Below, one piece after another: positions 1-10,022 of a DNA stretch of 64,000 nt. The notes under the pieces are model-generated. The model did no database searches, was not told the origin of the DNA, and saw only the letters and a list, made by a program, of their open reading frames with translations. How positions within the stretch are numbered: the first letter of the stretch is position 1; every line of letters begins with the position of its first letter. The position numbers and the translations under genes are program-made. The DNA is from Thalassolituus maritimus (GTDB lineage Bacteria; Pseudomonadota; Gammaproteobacteria; Pseudomonadales; Oceanobacteraceae), in contig NZ_FTOH01000002.1 of NCBI RefSeq assembly GCF_900156675.1, positions 186,001 to 250,000 on the forward strand. The letters are read 5' to 3'.

Positions 1-926
1 TTACCTTTTAGGCGACCGAAGATTTCTACCAGCTCGTCGTGCCAAACGTGCTTAAGGCCTTCACGCAGCGCTTCTTCTGCTTTCTCTTCCTGCTCGGTCT
101 CAAGCAGAAGATCGATGTATGACTTCATCACATCGCTGGTGTAACGCACGTCGCGGCCGAGACCATCAAACGTTGCTGTCAGGCCCTGTCCACCATTTGC
201 ATGGCGGGCGCGGTCGAGCAGTTGCAGAGCAACGTTGCGCTCCAGCTTACGCAACTCTTCATCCGGAATTTTGGTCGCTTTACGCAGGGTTGGCAGAAGC
301 TCATTCAAAGCAACCCAGTCTTCGAGATCCTGCAGCGTTTTTACCAGCAGTTTCAGCAGATAGGCGTGACGCGGATGCTTTTCACGCAGGCTGATCAGCA
401 CGGCCAGCGCCTGCTCGTTCTGGTTACGCGATTGCAGCAGCTGTACCTGAGTAATACCCACCGCCAGGTCTGAGCCTTTGGTGCTCAGGCTTGCCTGCTT
501 GAGCCATTCGTCTGTTGCTTCTGACTTATCCTGCTCGTAAGCAGCACGGGCAGCCGCCAGATAGTTAATCAGAGGTTGATCAGAATCTTTAGCACTGCTT
601 GTCAGGTTACGTTCGGCACGGCGCCACTGACCCTGTGCAAGAGCGAGCAGGCCTCGAGTAGTCTGGCGACGGGCACGCAAACTACGACGACGCTGACGCC
701 ATTCATTGAAACGACGGTCACTGCCAAACAACACCAGAAGCGCACGCAGCACAATGTACACGGCCAGCAGCGCAATCGCGCCCAGAACTAAGAACATCCA
801 CAAGCTGGTTTCTACGGTGTAGTTTTCCCAGCTAAGCATGACATAGCCAGCATCAATATATACGAATGCGCCAACGCCGATGGCACCGGCCGCAATCAGC
901 AACAGGAAAAGAACGATCAGTCTCAT
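1..926 (-). CDS. hemY: HemY, heme-biosynthesis-associated TPR membrane protein (3' part cut off by window edge)
   Basis: The reading frame opens at ATG 926-924, which overlaps the hemX stop in an ATGA arrangement, and stays open to base 1, so about 308 codons are seen and the C-terminus lies outside the window. The N-terminus has two hydrophobic segments (residues 3-25 and about 41-64) separated by a short loop, followed by Arg-rich, helical, TPR-like sequence, as in HemY_N proteins. HemY is a conserved inner-membrane protein encoded behind hemX. It is thought to help late protoporphyrin synthesis, but its biochemistry is unsettled. Identification rests on the membrane topology, the helical repeats and the hemC-hemD-hemX-hemY order. 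Confidence 0.9.
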   Translation of the reverse strand, partial: MRLIVLFLLLIAAGAIGVGAFVYIDAGYVMLSWENYTVETSLWMFLVLGAIALLAVYIVLRALLVLFGSDRRFNEWRQRRRSLRARRQTTRGLLALAQGQWRRAERNLTSSAKDSDQPLINYLAAARAAYEQDKSEATDEWLKQASLSTKGSDLAVGITQVQLLQSRNQNEQALAVLISLREKHPRHAYLLKLLVKTLQDLEDWVALNELLPTLRKATKIPDEELRKLERNVALQLLDRARHANGGQGLTATFDGLGRDVRYTSDVMKSYIDLLLETEQEEKAEEALREGLKHVWHDELVEIFGRLKG

Positions 927-2029
927 GCGTCCTCCTCCGTACCGGCCTCTTCAGCCTCATCCACGTTGGTTTCTGTTGGCTGAACCGTGCCATTGCGGCG
1001 CTGCTCTTCAACCAGTTTCTGCAACATCAGAAGTGACGCAGTGATATCCGGACGCTCAGGAGCCACTTCCCACGCCTGCAGTTCAGACAAGGCAGCACGG
1101 GCCGCACGAGTACGTGCATCTTCAATAACCAGATAGGCATCTAACCACTCTGAGACGCGCTGAAGGCTGTGCTCATACAGTTCGGTCTGTTCACGCAGAA
1201 GTGCAATCTGAGCCTGTTCCAGCATCAGGTGCATGTTCTGCTGCAGGTAATACTGCTGATCGGGCGTCAGTGGCGCCGCGATTGGCTCGTCACGCTCACG
1301 GATACGCACCATACGGATCACGTTATCTCTGACTGTATACCAGAGGTTCCAGTACCAGGTCTGCTCATCCAGAGTGAGTGGCTCTTCTTCAGCAACAGGT
1401 TCGGCAATCAGTTTTTCTGGCATCCATGGCAGCGCCGTTACCTGCTCCTGCAGAGCCTGCAGGCGGAAGATGGCACCCACACGATCAACGGCGGGCACGG
1501 CACGCAGAGCCATCAGCTCACGGGCAATCTGAGCACGGACTTTATCAAAACGCGGGTTACGCGTTTCAATGATGACGTTGTCTGCTGCGGTCAGCATGCT
1601 GATCGCACCCTCCCAGTCACGCTCTAGCTCAAGGCGCTGACTGGCAAGGCGCAGCAGGTATTCTGCTTCAGCCAGTAGCCAATCCTGACGCTCTGCACCC
1701 GGCAGTTTACCCAGGCGCTCTGTGTTATGAGCCACCTGGGCCGCAAGGTTCTGAGACGCAGTATTCAATGCTTCTGCGCGCTGCATCAATGTTGTTTCAC
1801 GCGCGTTGCTGGCTTCAATTTTCTGCAGTGCAGTATTGAGGCGATCAGTCAGTACCGCAGTTTCAGCGGTTGCAGCCTGTTGCTGCTGCCAGCCGAAAAA
1901 GCCGGCCGCGCCCGCCAGAGCAAACAGGATGATGATCAGGAGCAGGTTAAACCAGGAAAGCACATTGGAACTGCGCTTTTCTTTCTGTCCCTTATCAGCC
2001 GGGGCGTTAGTCTGTTGTTCGTTGCTCAC
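923..2029 (-). CDS. hemX: HemX-like protein (uroporphyrinogen-III C-methyltransferase family, PF04375)
   Basis: A 368-residue protein with a charged cytoplasmic N-terminus, one transmembrane helix at about residues 26-48 (VLSWFNLLLIIILFALAGAA), then a long coiled-coil (roughly 50-115) and an alpha-helical periplasmic domain containing the LLAEAEYLLRLASQRL stretch typical of HemX. The acidic tail has no clear function. HemX is annotated as a methyltransferase from old literature, but it has no SAM-binding motif here, so a structural role in a heme-synthesis membrane complex is more likely. It follows hemD by 39 nt and overlaps hemY by 4 nt, indicating one hemCDXY transcript. Confidence 0.93.
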   Translation of the reverse strand: MSNEQQTNAPADKGQKEKRSSNVLSWFNLLLIIILFALAGAAGFFGWQQQQAATAETAVLTDRLNTALQKIEASNARETTLMQRAEALNTASQNLAAQVAHNTERLGKLPGAERQDWLLAEAEYLLRLASQRLELERDWEGAISMLTAADNVIIETRNPRFDKVRAQIARELMALRAVPAVDRVGAIFRLQALQEQVTALPWMPEKLIAEPVAEEEPLTLDEQTWYWNLWYTVRDNVIRMVRIRERDEPIAAPLTPDQQYYLQQNMHLMLEQAQIALLREQTELYEHSLQRVSEWLDAYLVIEDARTRAARAALSELQAWEVAPERPDITASLLMLQKLVEEQRRNGTVQPTETNVDEAEEAGTEEDA

Positions 2030-2068
2030 GGTGAATTTCCTTCTGAAATTGGCCTTAACGGCGAAATC

Positions 2069-2845
2069 TTAACGGCCTGCGGCAAACCGCGCGCGCAGGC
2101 TGTGCAAAGTATCTTCATTACGGGCGCTGGCCGCAACCACCACGTCAGTGCAGCCATGCTGTCTGGCGTAAGTAGCCACTCGCTCACTTGGCACTATGAT
2201 GGTGCTTACCCGAGTCGCAATATCTGGTATCTGTTGTTGTGCAATATCGAGCGCCTGCCCACTGCTTAGCAGCAATACTGGAGCACCTTGTAAGGTTTTG
2301 TCCCAGTCGGCTTCTGCCCATTCAATCTGCCGACGTTCATAGAGCTCGGCGTAATCGACACGGGCTCCCCGGTCACGCAGAACCGATGCCAGGGCTTCCC
2401 GACCGCCGACTCCGCGCCAGATGAGTATTTTCTCACCCTCGACCTGCTGTAACGATGGCAGCGCGAGTACCCCTTCACTGTCGTATCGGTCAACCGGCAT
2501 TTCCATATCTACGCCATACTCCCGATACACTGCGGCGGTCGTCGGCCCTACCGCATACCAGCGCAGCCCAACAGGCATCTGAGGCCAATAGGCATCCATC
2601 CAGCTGAACCCCGCCTCAGCGGCATTCTGACTGATCGCGATGACGGCGTCGTAGTGGTCTATATCGAGGATTTTCTGACGACAGGCACGTGAAGCGGCGC
2701 TGTCATCATCTTCAAATCGGCGAATATCAATCAAAGGGTGATGGCGAACCTCAAAGCCGAGCTCCGCCACAGAGCTGATCAATTCACTGGCTTTGTCCGC
2801 AGGTCGCGTTACTACAACCGGCGGCAACGGCTCAGTGAACGTCAT
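2069..2845 (-). CDS. hemD: Uroporphyrinogen-III synthase
   Basis: HemD cyclises hydroxymethylbilane with inversion of ring D to give uroporphyrinogen III, the branch point to heme, siroheme and cobalamin. The protein of about 258 residues has the two-lobe HemD pattern: [13 protein letters not shown] at the N-terminus, the central [14 protein letters not shown] region and the late [11 protein letters not shown] segment that lines the cleft. I chose ATG 2845-2843 rather than the longer frame start at 2878 because the family begins just before VVVTRP. This gives a 14-nt overlap with the end of hemC, typical of translational coupling. Confidence 0.93.
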   Translation of the reverse strand: MTFTEPLPPVVVTRPADKASELISSVAELGFEVRHHPLIDIRRFEDDDSAASRACRQKILDIDHYDAVIAISQNAAEAGFSWMDAYWPQMPVGLRWYAVGPTTAAVYREYGVDMEMPVDRYDSEGVLALPSLQQVEGEKILIWRGVGGREALASVLRDRGARVDYAELYERRQIEWAEADWDKTLQGAPVLLLSSGQALDIAQQQIPDIATRVSTIIVPSERVATYARQHGCTDVVVAASARNEDTLHSLRARFAAGR

Positions 2846-3773
2846 GACCGTATACAGCGCGCAGGATATCACCCGCACCCTGCGCCAACAGGTCTTCTGC
2901 TGCCTTTATCCCCAGTGCTTCGGCATCTTCTGGTGCCCCCCGGAGCTCGGTGCGCAGCATTTGCTGGCCGTCTTCGCTACCCACCAGGCCACGTAGCCAC
3001 AATTCATCACCATCAATGATGGCGTAACAAGCGATGGGGACCTGACAGCCCCCTTGCAGGCGACGGTTCATGGCACGTTCCGCCAGCACGCAGTGTGCGG
3101 TTACTTCGTGGTGCAGTGGCGCGAGCAAGGCATGAATGTCTTTATCAGCACTGCGCCACTCAATTCCAAGGGCGCCCTGTCCACCCGCTGGCAGTGATTC
3201 TTCTGCCGGCATGAATGCGGCAATGCGCTCATCCATTTCCATACGCAGCAGACCCGCCGAGGCGAGAATGATGGCATCGTATTCACCAGCATCCATCTTA
3301 CCCAGACGCGTCTGTACGTTGCCGCGCAGACTCTTGACTTCAAGATCAGGGCGTCGCTCTTTTGCCTGACAGCCACGGCGCAGACTGGATGTACCGAGCA
3401 CAGCCCCCTCTGGCATCTCGGCCAGAGTCTTGTATTTATTTGAGACGAACGCATCCAGAGGGTTTTCGCGATCGCAGATCACACCGAGTTCAAGCCCTTC
3501 CGGAAACTCCATCGGCACGTCTTTCATTGAATGCACAGCGATATCCGCCCGCCCGTCGAGCATGGCGTTTTCAAGCTCCTTTACGAACAACCCTTTGCCA
3601 CCGATTTTCGCCAGAGGCACATCCAGGATTTTGTCCCCTTGAGTGGTAAATGTAACCAACTCAACCTCCAACCCCGGATACAGCGCTTCCAGGCGGGCCT
3701 TAATGTGTTCAGCCTGCCACATGGCCAGTGGGCTTTTGCGGGTCGCAATGCGGAGTAAAGATGGTGTCGGCAT
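2832..3773 (-). CDS. hemC: Porphobilinogen deaminase (hydroxymethylbilane synthase)
   Basis: HemC condenses four porphobilinogens into hydroxymethylbilane in the cytosol, using a covalently attached dipyrromethane cofactor. The expected motifs are present: [14 protein letters not shown] at the N-terminus, HSMKDVP with the catalytic Asp, GTSSLRR, and [10 protein letters not shown], whose Cys carries the cofactor. ATG 3773 gives 313 residues, the usual family length. An in-frame upstream start at 3800 would add nine non-conserved residues. It is the first gene of hemCDXY. In Pseudomonas hemC directly follows algR, whereas here cioAB lies between them. Confidence 0.96.
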   Translation of the reverse strand: MPTPSLLRIATRKSPLAMWQAEHIKARLEALYPGLEVELVTFTTQGDKILDVPLAKIGGKGLFVKELENAMLDGRADIAVHSMKDVPMEFPEGLELGVICDRENPLDAFVSNKYKTLAEMPEGAVLGTSSLRRGCQAKERRPDLEVKSLRGNVQTRLGKMDAGEYDAIILASAGLLRMEMDERIAAFMPAEESLPAGGQGALGIEWRSADKDIHALLAPLHHEVTAHCVLAERAMNRRLQGGCQVPIACYAIIDGDELWLRGLVGSEDGQQMLRTELRGAPEDAEALGIKAAEDLLAQGAGDILRAVYGHDVH

Positions 3774-3875
3774 GATGTCCTCGAACCTGAAACTGTGCAT
3801 TTATCAGGCGCGGATAATATCAGGAATTGCGACAGGCTGCCTGCCACCCCAAGGACTATCCTTACAAGGATGCTC

Positions 3876-4877
3876 TCAATCGTAGGTCAGGTCCCTCGCC
3901 TTGCCGTGAAAGACCCGGTAGGCAAACACGGTGTAACCCGCAATCACCGGCAATACGAAAGCCGCTCCATAAAACATGATTAGCAACGAATCCCTTGATG
4001 CCGCACTGTCGTAGAGAGTCATCACACCGGGAACGGTGTAAGGATAAAAGCTGTAAGCTAAACCGACAAAGCAGAGAACAAAGAGCATCGCTGTAAGCTG
4101 AAACGGACGACGATAGTAGCGATCGTCAGGTAAGGGCATTACCTTGAGCAGCCGGTGCAACGCCAGAATTGAAAGAGCCGTCAATACGGGGATAGGTACG
4201 AGGTACCAGACTTCCGGCTGACTGACCCAACGTTCAAATATTCGCTCACTGACATACGGCGTCGCCAGTGATATCAACGCAATACCCGCTGCGGTCAGCC
4301 ACACCAGGGGGCGGGCCAGGCGAACGGCGCGGGCCTGTAACATTCCCTCTGTTTTCATAATCAGCCAGCACGCACCGATCAGCGCGTAACCTGCTGCAAC
4401 GGCCACAGCCGTAAGCAATGAAAAAACCAGAGTCTCGGTATTATTCTCAAACCCCATGATGTACTGCCCGAGCATGTAGCCCTGAGTCAGCGCTGCAACC
4501 GCAGAACCAATGACAAAACAGGAGTCCCACAGTGCCTTGTGAGAAGACCTGGCCTTAGCCCTGAAGTCGAAAGATACCCCCCGCAGAATCAGAGCAATCA
4601 GCATAATAGTCGCGGGTATATAGAGCGCTGTCAGCACGTAGCCATGGGAAGAAGGAAAAGCCACCAGCAGAATACCGACCGCGAACACCAGCCATGTCTC
4701 GTTAGCGTCCCAAAAGGGTCCGATGGATGCAATCATCCGGTCCTTTTCTTCCTTCTGCGCAAGAGCCATCAGCATACCGACACCCAGGTCATATCCATCG
4801 AGGATGACATAGAGAAGGATAGATAAGCCCATAATGGCTGCGAACACCATTGGCAGCCAGTCGTAGTCAAAGTTCAT
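3876..4877 (-). CDS. cioB: Cytochrome bd-type quinol oxidase subunit II (cyanide-insensitive type)
   Basis: This is the partner subunit of the bd oxidase, stabilising the hemes and the quinol site in subunit I. The 333-residue protein begins MNFDYDWLPMVFAAIMGL and has about eight or nine hydrophobic helices, with the conserved LDGYDLGVGML and GPFWDANETWLV motifs of CydB/CioB. Start ATG 4877 overlaps the cioA stop as ATGA. The open frame extends upstream to 5111, but that part is cioA sequence read in another frame. The 3' end lies 102 nt before hemC and leaves no room for a CydX-type small subunit in between. Confidence 0.95.
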   Translation of the reverse strand: MNFDYDWLPMVFAAIMGLSILLYVILDGYDLGVGMLMALAQKEEKDRMIASIGPFWDANETWLVFAVGILLVAFPSSHGYVLTALYIPATIMLIALILRGVSFDFRAKARSSHKALWDSCFVIGSAVAALTQGYMLGQYIMGFENNTETLVFSLLTAVAVAAGYALIGACWLIMKTEGMLQARAVRLARPLVWLTAAGIALISLATPYVSERIFERWVSQPEVWYLVPIPVLTALSILALHRLLKVMPLPDDRYYRRPFQLTAMLFVLCFVGLAYSFYPYTVPGVMTLYDSAASRDSLLIMFYGAAFVLPVIAGYTVFAYRVFHGKARDLTYD

Positions 4878-6223
4878 ACTTCTCCCTCCGGCAGGTTCAT
4901 CGACACTGGGGCCTCGTTGTCCTTGTGCCCAGCTCGCCTCGCCATGTAAAACACAGTAGAAATGAACGCGATCAACAATAGAACGTAGATTAATACGTAG
5001 GCAATGAAGGTACCTGCCATGGTTACTCCTGAGTGATGAGCAACAGCATCTTCTGTCAGTAAAACCCCCTGAACCAACCACGGCTGGCGACCAATTTCGG
5101 TGGTATACCAACCTGCAACGGTGGCTATCCAGCCAGAGAAGGTCATTGCCACCAACACCCGGGCCGTCCAGACCGCGGGGGCTTTATGCCGCTGAAGTTG
5201 CCAGGCTGCCAACCATGACACGATCAGCATCAGAACACCGACAGCGATCATAATTCTGAAAGAGAAAAAAAGAGGTGCCATCGGAGGGTGAGTTTCGAAG
5301 CTGTTCAGCCCTCGCACCTCACCCTCAGGGTCATGAGTAAGAATCAGGCTGGCAAGACCCGGCACTGCAATCTCGAAATGATTAGTTCTCTCTTCTTCGT
5401 CTGGTATCGCAAAAATACGCAGAGCTGCGCCACGCTCGGTTTCCCAGAGCCCTTCCATCGCCGCAATTTTTTCAGGCTGATGCTCAAGAGTGTTCAGACC
5501 GTGCAGATCGCCGGCCAGGATCTGCAGTGGGATAAGAATTGCTGCAAGCCAGGTACCAGTCTTCAGCGCCACAATAACACTGGTTTCACGGTCTCCCCTG
5601 AGCCAGCGGTATGCGCTCACGCCTGCGACCAGAAACGCTGCTGTAAGACCCGATGCGAGGAGCATATGAACCAGACGGTAGGGCATAGATGGGTTGAATA
5701 TAATGGATAGCCAGTCAGTGGCATAAGCAACCCCATCGCGCATTTCGAATCCCGCTGGCGTATGCATCCAGCTATTGAGTACCAGAATCCAGAACGCCGA
5801 CAAAGTAGTCCCAATCGCTACCAACAAAGTAGCTAAGGTGTGAACCCGCTCAGAAACACGACGACTGCCAAAAAGCATAATTCCGAGGAACACGGCCTCC
5901 ATGAAAAAGGCGGTCAGAATTTCGTAGGCAAGTAAGGGGCCGGCAATATTCCCGACACTCTCCATGAAGCCCGGCCAGTTAGTACCGAATTGAAAAGACA
6001 TCGTGATGCCAGACACAACTCCCAGCGCGAAACAGAGCGCAAAGACTTTAACGAAAAAGCGATAAGCGCCCATCCAGTGGTCCGCGCCGGAATATCGATA
6101 GCGAAGTTTGAAATAAACCAGTAACCAGCCAAGCGCAATGGTGATGGTTGGAAATAGAATATGAAAAGTGATGTTGGCAGCGAATTGAGCACGAGCCAGA
6201 ACAAATGGATCAGAGAATTCCAT
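4874..6223 (-). CDS. cioA: Cytochrome bd-type quinol oxidase subunit I (cyanide-insensitive type)
   Basis: CioA/CydA holds hemes b558, b595 and d and oxidises quinol while reducing O2 to water without pumping protons. The N-terminal RAQFAANITFHILFP carries a heme-ligand His, MPYRLVHMLLASGL the second His region, and GRQPWLVQG is the conserved quinol-site motif. The loop after helix VI is short, so with about 449 residues this is the short-Q-loop (CioA) type rather than E. coli CydA at 522. ATG 6223 has a strong GGGAGG site and is preferred over the longer frame start at 6259. Location next to algZR and hemC suggests co-expression with heme synthesis, which is inference. Confidence 0.95.
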   Translation of the reverse strand: MEFSDPFVLARAQFAANITFHILFPTITIALGWLLVYFKLRYRYSGADHWMGAYRFFVKVFALCFALGVVSGITMSFQFGTNWPGFMESVGNIAGPLLAYEILTAFFMEAVFLGIMLFGSRRVSERVHTLATLLVAIGTTLSAFWILVLNSWMHTPAGFEMRDGVAYATDWLSIIFNPSMPYRLVHMLLASGLTAAFLVAGVSAYRWLRGDRETSVIVALKTGTWLAAILIPLQILAGDLHGLNTLEHQPEKIAAMEGLWETERGAALRIFAIPDEEERTNHFEIAVPGLASLILTHDPEGEVRGLNSFETHPPMAPLFFSFRIMIAVGVLMLIVSWLAAWQLQRHKAPAVWTARVLVAMTFSGWIATVAGWYTTEIGRQPWLVQGVLLTEDAVAHHSGVTMAGTFIAYVLIYVLLLIAFISTVFYMARRAGHKDNEAPVSMNLPEGEV

Positions 6224-6432
6224 AGAACCTCCCAAGAGTATTTTCTGAACAGAGGTCACTGGATCACCACTGTTCGCAAAACACTCATGAGCGTATTTTA
6301 CCGCGCCCAGACAAACAGCAGTGGAAAAAGTGGCGTATGGAAACGTCGTATTTTGTCAGGTGCTGGGTTCTCAGTGCTTGTTTTATCAACGGTCGATAAG
6401 AACAGCGGCTCTGAGAGGGTTGCCGTGCGCCT

Positions 6433-7149
6433 TCAGCAGCCGCGCAAGTGCTTCTTCACCCCCGGCGCGTGCCGACGGCTGACGGGCAAGGGGTGATCGC
6501 TCCCGCGTAGCCACAAGACAACACCGTCATCCGTGTTTTCAAGTCGCTGAACACGATCGGACGCAACCAGATAGCTGCGGTGGATTCGCATAAACCGCTG
6601 CGGGAACTCTTCTTCCAGTTGCTTCAGTGAATCATCTATCAGGGTTTCTCCGTCAGCATGGTGCATACTGACATACTTCTGGTCTGCGCTGAAAAACAGC
6701 ACATCATCAACCGGAGTTAACACTAAGCCCTGTGACGTACGTGCGCTGATATGTGTCCGCGCAGCTGGGCCTGCCACCTGCCGGCTCAGACGCTCCGCCG
6801 CGCGACTCAGCGCCCGGATAAGATCTTCTTTGCGGATGGGCTTCAGCAGATAATCCGCAGCATCGACGTCGAAAGCCGCCAGCGCATGATCATCATAGGC
6901 GGTGCAGAATACGATGACAGGCGGATTAGCCAGCGACCTGATTTTCTCTGCGGCCTGCAAGCCATCGAGGCCGGGCATCTGAATATCAAGCAGAACCAGA
7001 TCTGCCCTGAATTGCGATAACCAGTCTACCGCCGCCTGTCCATCTCCTGCCTCAGCGATACAGGCAAAGTCTTTATGCTCATCGAGAAGACGTTTCAGGC
7101 GCTGGCGCGCAAGTGGTTCATCATCGACCACCAGAACGCGGTAACTCAT
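6433..7149 (-). CDS. algR: AlgR/LytR-type response regulator (receiver + LytTR DNA-binding)
   Basis: The 238-residue protein has an N-terminal receiver (VLVVDDEPLARQRL; phosphorylatable Asp55 in VLLDIQMPG; conserved Lys in YLLKPI) and a C-terminal LytTR DNA-binding domain from about residue 135 (MRIHRSYLV). In pseudomonads AlgR with AlgZ/FimS controls twitching motility, alginate and other surface traits. The gene order argH-algZ-algR supports orthology. Its start overlaps the algZ stop as ATGA, so the kinase and regulator are translationally coupled. Confidence 0.9.
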   Translation of the reverse strand: MSYRVLVVDDEPLARQRLKRLLDEHKDFACIAEAGDGQAAVDWLSQFRADLVLLDIQMPGLDGLQAAEKIRSLANPPVIVFCTAYDDHALAAFDVDAADYLLKPIRKEDLIRALSRAAERLSRQVAGPAARTHISARTSQGLVLTPVDDVLFFSADQKYVSMHHADGETLIDDSLKQLEEEFPQRFMRIHRSYLVASDRVQRLENTDDGVVLWLRGSDHPLPVSRRHAPGVKKHLRGC

Positions 7150-8195
7150 ACTCTATCCCCATTCTCTGGTATCAGGATTCGTGCCTCGTAGCGATGTCCC
7201 TGATCCTCTACATTAAGTGTGGCACCTTCACCGAAAAGCGCCTCCAGACGTGCGCGGATATTCTGGTGAGCGATACGGTTGCCACTGGACTCAACGGACT
7301 CACTACTTTTGCTGTTACTGATCTGCAGCAACCAGCCTTTAGCCATTTGAGTCAGCGACACCCTGATGTCTCCCTGCGCCACAACTGGCTGAATGCCGTG
7401 ATAAACAGCGTTTTCAAGTAAGGGCTGCAGAATCAATTGTGGCACCCGAATATCTGGCAAAACGTGAGGAAGTTCCCATTCCACCAGCATCCGGTCGCCT
7501 AATCGTGTCTGTTCAATATCAAGATACCCCTGCCCAAGTTTGATCTCTTCTGCCAAAGAAGTCGTTTCTTCGCTTCCACGTAAAACCGCGCGGAAAAGCT
7601 GTGCCAGCTCAAGCAGCATCTGCTCCGCTTTTTCAGGGTCTATGACGATTAGAGAAGCAACGGTGTTGAGGGTATTAAAAAAGAAATGCGGACGGATATT
7701 TGCCTGCAAGGCCGCAAGACGAGCCCGAAGTTCAGCCTGAGTCTGCAAGCGCCACTGGCTCTGCACGTAAAAATAGCGCATCGCCATCGCCGAAAAAATT
7801 GCGCTGACCAGTTGGTTGCGGGCAACCCAGTACCAATCCAGCGAGGGCTGAATTGCAGGTAAGAAGGTTTCACCCAACAGGCTGATACACAAGGTCACCA
7901 GCTGAATAATGAGCAGGGCTACCGTTGACGCTGCCCACACGGGAAGCCGGGCAAGCTGGCCACGAGCCTGACAGAGCAACGCCACAGACACTAAGGCCAC
8001 CCACTGTACAAACAGCGAAACCAGCCCGAAGCGCACCCCCGAGAAACCCTCAATGCCACTCTCAATCAACGTCAGTGCCAGTACCAGTGCCTCGCTGACA
8101 ATCAGCAGAATCAGTACTGCCCTGGCATTGCACAGGTCGGGGAGAAAGAAGCCGTCGAGCAGCTCGTCCTGCGAATGAGTTTGTTTGTCCTTCAC
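7146..8195 (-). CDS. algZ: AlgZ/FimS-like sensor histidine kinase (His_kinase PF06580 family)
   Basis: A 349-residue membrane kinase. The first about 145 residues hold several hydrophobic helices with little periplasmic sequence. Next comes the LytS-type kinase core: NIRPHFFFNTLNT contains the phospho-acceptor His with its following Asn, and LILQPLLENAVYHGI is the ATP-binding N-box. The short C-terminal ATPase domain lacks a classic extended G2 box, as in this family. It is divergent from argH, with a 154-nt gap that must contain both promoters. The signal is not evident from sequence. Confidence 0.9.
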   Translation of the reverse strand: MKDKQTHSQDELLDGFFLPDLCNARAVLILLIVSEALVLALTLIESGIEGFSGVRFGLVSLFVQWVALVSVALLCQARGQLARLPVWAASTVALLIIQLVTLCISLLGETFLPAIQPSLDWYWVARNQLVSAIFSAMAMRYFYVQSQWRLQTQAELRARLAALQANIRPHFFFNTLNTVASLIVIDPEKAEQMLLELAQLFRAVLRGSEETTSLAEEIKLGQGYLDIEQTRLGDRMLVEWELPHVLPDIRVPQLILQPLLENAVYHGIQPVVAQGDIRVSLTQMAKGWLLQISNSKSSESVESSGNRIAHQNIRARLEALFGEGATLNVEDQGHRYEARILIPENGDRV

Positions 8196-8276
8196 ATAAA
8201 TTCCTGTTTCAGTACCGCCAATGCACTCTCAGAGTCTCGCCGCATTCAGCCCCGTCGTAAAGGGCCTAAGCCCCGG

Positions 8277-8305
8277 TATGAACGCAAAGCCGCAAAGGCT
8301 ATAAT
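8277..8305 (+). promoter_or_regulatory. Candidate sigma-70 promoter of argH
   Basis: A perfect -10 hexamer TATAAT lies at 8300-8305, 44 nt before the chosen argH start. The hexamer 17 nt upstream (TATGAA, 8277-8282) matches TTGACA poorly, so either the -35 is weak or an activator is used. It sits in the algZ/argH divergent gap. Confidence 0.5.
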
Positions 8306-8349
8306 CCCGCCTTCTTTCAATTCAACGAATGTCCGATCAGAGGTGCCTG

Positions 8350-9747
8350 ATGACCGACCAATCCACAAACGCTTCCTGGGGAGGCCGCTTTTCTGAAGCG
8401 ACCGACGCCTTTGTCGCCCGCTATACCGCCTCTGTGGAGTTTGATCAGCGCATGTACCGCCAGGACATCCAGGGCTCTGTCGCGCATGCGACCATGCTGT
8501 GCAAGGTAGGTGTTCTGACTGAGCAGGAACGCGACGACATCATCAATGGCCTGAACGAAATTCAGAGCGACATTGAAAATGGCAAATTCGAGTGGTCCAT
8601 CGCACTTGAAGACGTGCACATGAATATTGAAGCCGCCCTGACGGCCAAAATTGGTATTACCGGTAAGAAGCTACACACTGGCCGCTCCCGTAACGACCAG
8701 GTAGCGACGGACATCCGTCTGTACATGCGTGATGAGATCGACGTTATCTCTGCCGAACTGACGCGCCTCCAACAAGGTCTGGTCGAGCTGGCAGAGCGTG
8801 AAGCCGATACCATCATGCCGGGCTTTACTCACCTGCAGACTGCACAGCCAGTGACTTTTGGTCATCACCTGCTGGCCTGGAACGAGATGCTTGAGCGTGA
8901 TTACGCCCGCCTTCAGGACTGCCGCAAGCGCGTAAACCAGATGCCACTGGGCGCTGCTGCACTCGCTGGTACGACGTATCCCATCGATCGTCATTACACT
9001 GCCGAGCTACTGGGCTTTGAAGCACCGACCGAGAACAGTCTCGATTCCGTCTCTGACCGTGACTTCGCCATCGAATTTACCAGCGCAGCGTCTCTGATCA
9101 TGATGCACATGTCGCGCTTCTCTGAAGAACTGGTGCTGTGGGCGTCTGCTCAGTTCCAGTTTGTCGATCTGCCTGACCGCTTCTGCACCGGCTCATCCAT
9201 CATGCCGCAGAAGAAAAATCCGGACGTACCTGAACTGGTGCGTGGTAAAACTGGTCGCGTGTATGGCCATATGATCAGCTTGCTGACCCTGATGAAGTCA
9301 CAGCCACTGGCCTACAACAAAGACAATCAGGAAGACAAAGAGCCACTGTTTGATACCGCAGACACTCTGCGTGACTCACTGCGCGCATTTGCCGACATGG
9401 TTCCACACCTGCAGGCGAAGAAAGAGTTTATGCGTGAAGCGGCCATGCGCGGTTTCTCTACCGCCACGGACCTTGCTGACTATGTAGTTCGTAAGGGTAT
9501 CCCGTTCCGTGATGCCCACGAAATTGTCGGTAAAGCGGTCGCTTACGGTCTGGAAACAGGGAAAGATCTGAGCGAAATGACGTTGGAGGAGCTGAAGCAG
9601 TTCTCCAATGAGATCTCTGACGATGTATTTGACGTCCTGACGCTGGAAGGCTCAGTAGCCGCCCGTGACCACATTGGCGGAACCGCGCCTGACCAGGTGC
9701 GTGCAGCGGCCGGCAGAGCACGCCAGAAGCTGTCTGCTCGCGGCTAA
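8350..9747 (+). CDS. argH: Argininosuccinate lyase
   Basis: ArgH cleaves argininosuccinate to arginine and fumarate, the last step of arginine synthesis, as a cytosolic homotetramer. The 465-residue protein shows WGGRFSE at the N-terminus, the [13 protein letters not shown] motif, and the fumarase/aspartase-superfamily signature [12 protein letters not shown] with the catalytic Ser. ATG 8350 is preceded by AGAGGT at good spacing. An ATG at 8329 is in frame but lacks a ribosome-binding site and adds non-conserved residues. Divergent neighbours are algZR, as in pseudomonads. A terminator follows 20 nt downstream. Confidence 0.97.
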   Translation: MTDQSTNASWGGRFSEATDAFVARYTASVEFDQRMYRQDIQGSVAHATMLCKVGVLTEQERDDIINGLNEIQSDIENGKFEWSIALEDVHMNIEAALTAKIGITGKKLHTGRSRNDQVATDIRLYMRDEIDVISAELTRLQQGLVELAEREADTIMPGFTHLQTAQPVTFGHHLLAWNEMLERDYARLQDCRKRVNQMPLGAAALAGTTYPIDRHYTAELLGFEAPTENSLDSVSDRDFAIEFTSAASLIMMHMSRFSEELVLWASAQFQFVDLPDRFCTGSSIMPQKKNPDVPELVRGKTGRVYGHMISLLTLMKSQPLAYNKDNQEDKEPLFDTADTLRDSLRAFADMVPHLQAKKEFMREAAMRGFSTATDLADYVVRKGIPFRDAHEIVGKAVAYGLETGKDLSEMTLEELKQFSNEISDDVFDVLTLEGSVAARDHIGGTAPDQVRAAAGRARQKLSARG

Positions 9748-9767
9748 GCGTAACGTTCAGTTGAAAG

Positions 9768-9800
9768 GAAAAGGGTAGCTGATCAGCTGCCCTTTTTTTT
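9768..9800. terminator. Rho-independent terminator after argH
   Basis: A stem of AAGGG, one mismatch, then the self-complementary AGCTGATCAGCT, one mismatch and CCCTT is followed by eight T on the plus strand. It overlaps the last codons of the convergent gene ending at 9783. It has A residues on the other side, so it may act weakly in both directions. Confidence 0.85.
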
Positions 9801-10022
9801 GAACCAACCCGGTACGTTATTGACCGACACAAAGCGGAATACCAGTACCGCGTGCACCAGACCAATAATCAGCCCCATACCCATTTGCCCGGTTTCCATC
9901 AGCTCCCAGACCAGCATTGGCAGAGTCAGAATCGGAAACCACGCGATGTAGCGAAAAAAAACACGCTCAAATCGCGTCGTAGGCAGATCCTGTTTACTCA
10001 TATCCTGTTTCTGCGTCGTCAT
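9783..10022 (-). CDS. Small two-helix membrane protein, function unknown
   Basis: A 79-residue protein with a polar N-terminus rich in Gln and Lys, two hydrophobic segments (about 28-43, IAWFPILTLPMLVWEL, and about 50-66, GMGLIIGLVHAVLVFRF) and a basic C-terminus (WFKKKGS). GGAGG lies 7 nt before ATG 10022, so translation is credible. I do not recognise the family. It stands alone between two convergent or divergent neighbours, and its 3' end is embedded in the argH terminator. Confidence 0.7.
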   Translation of the reverse strand: MTTQKQDMSKQDLPTTRFERVFFRYIAWFPILTLPMLVWELMETGQMGMGLIIGLVHAVLVFRFVSVNNVPGWFKKKGS

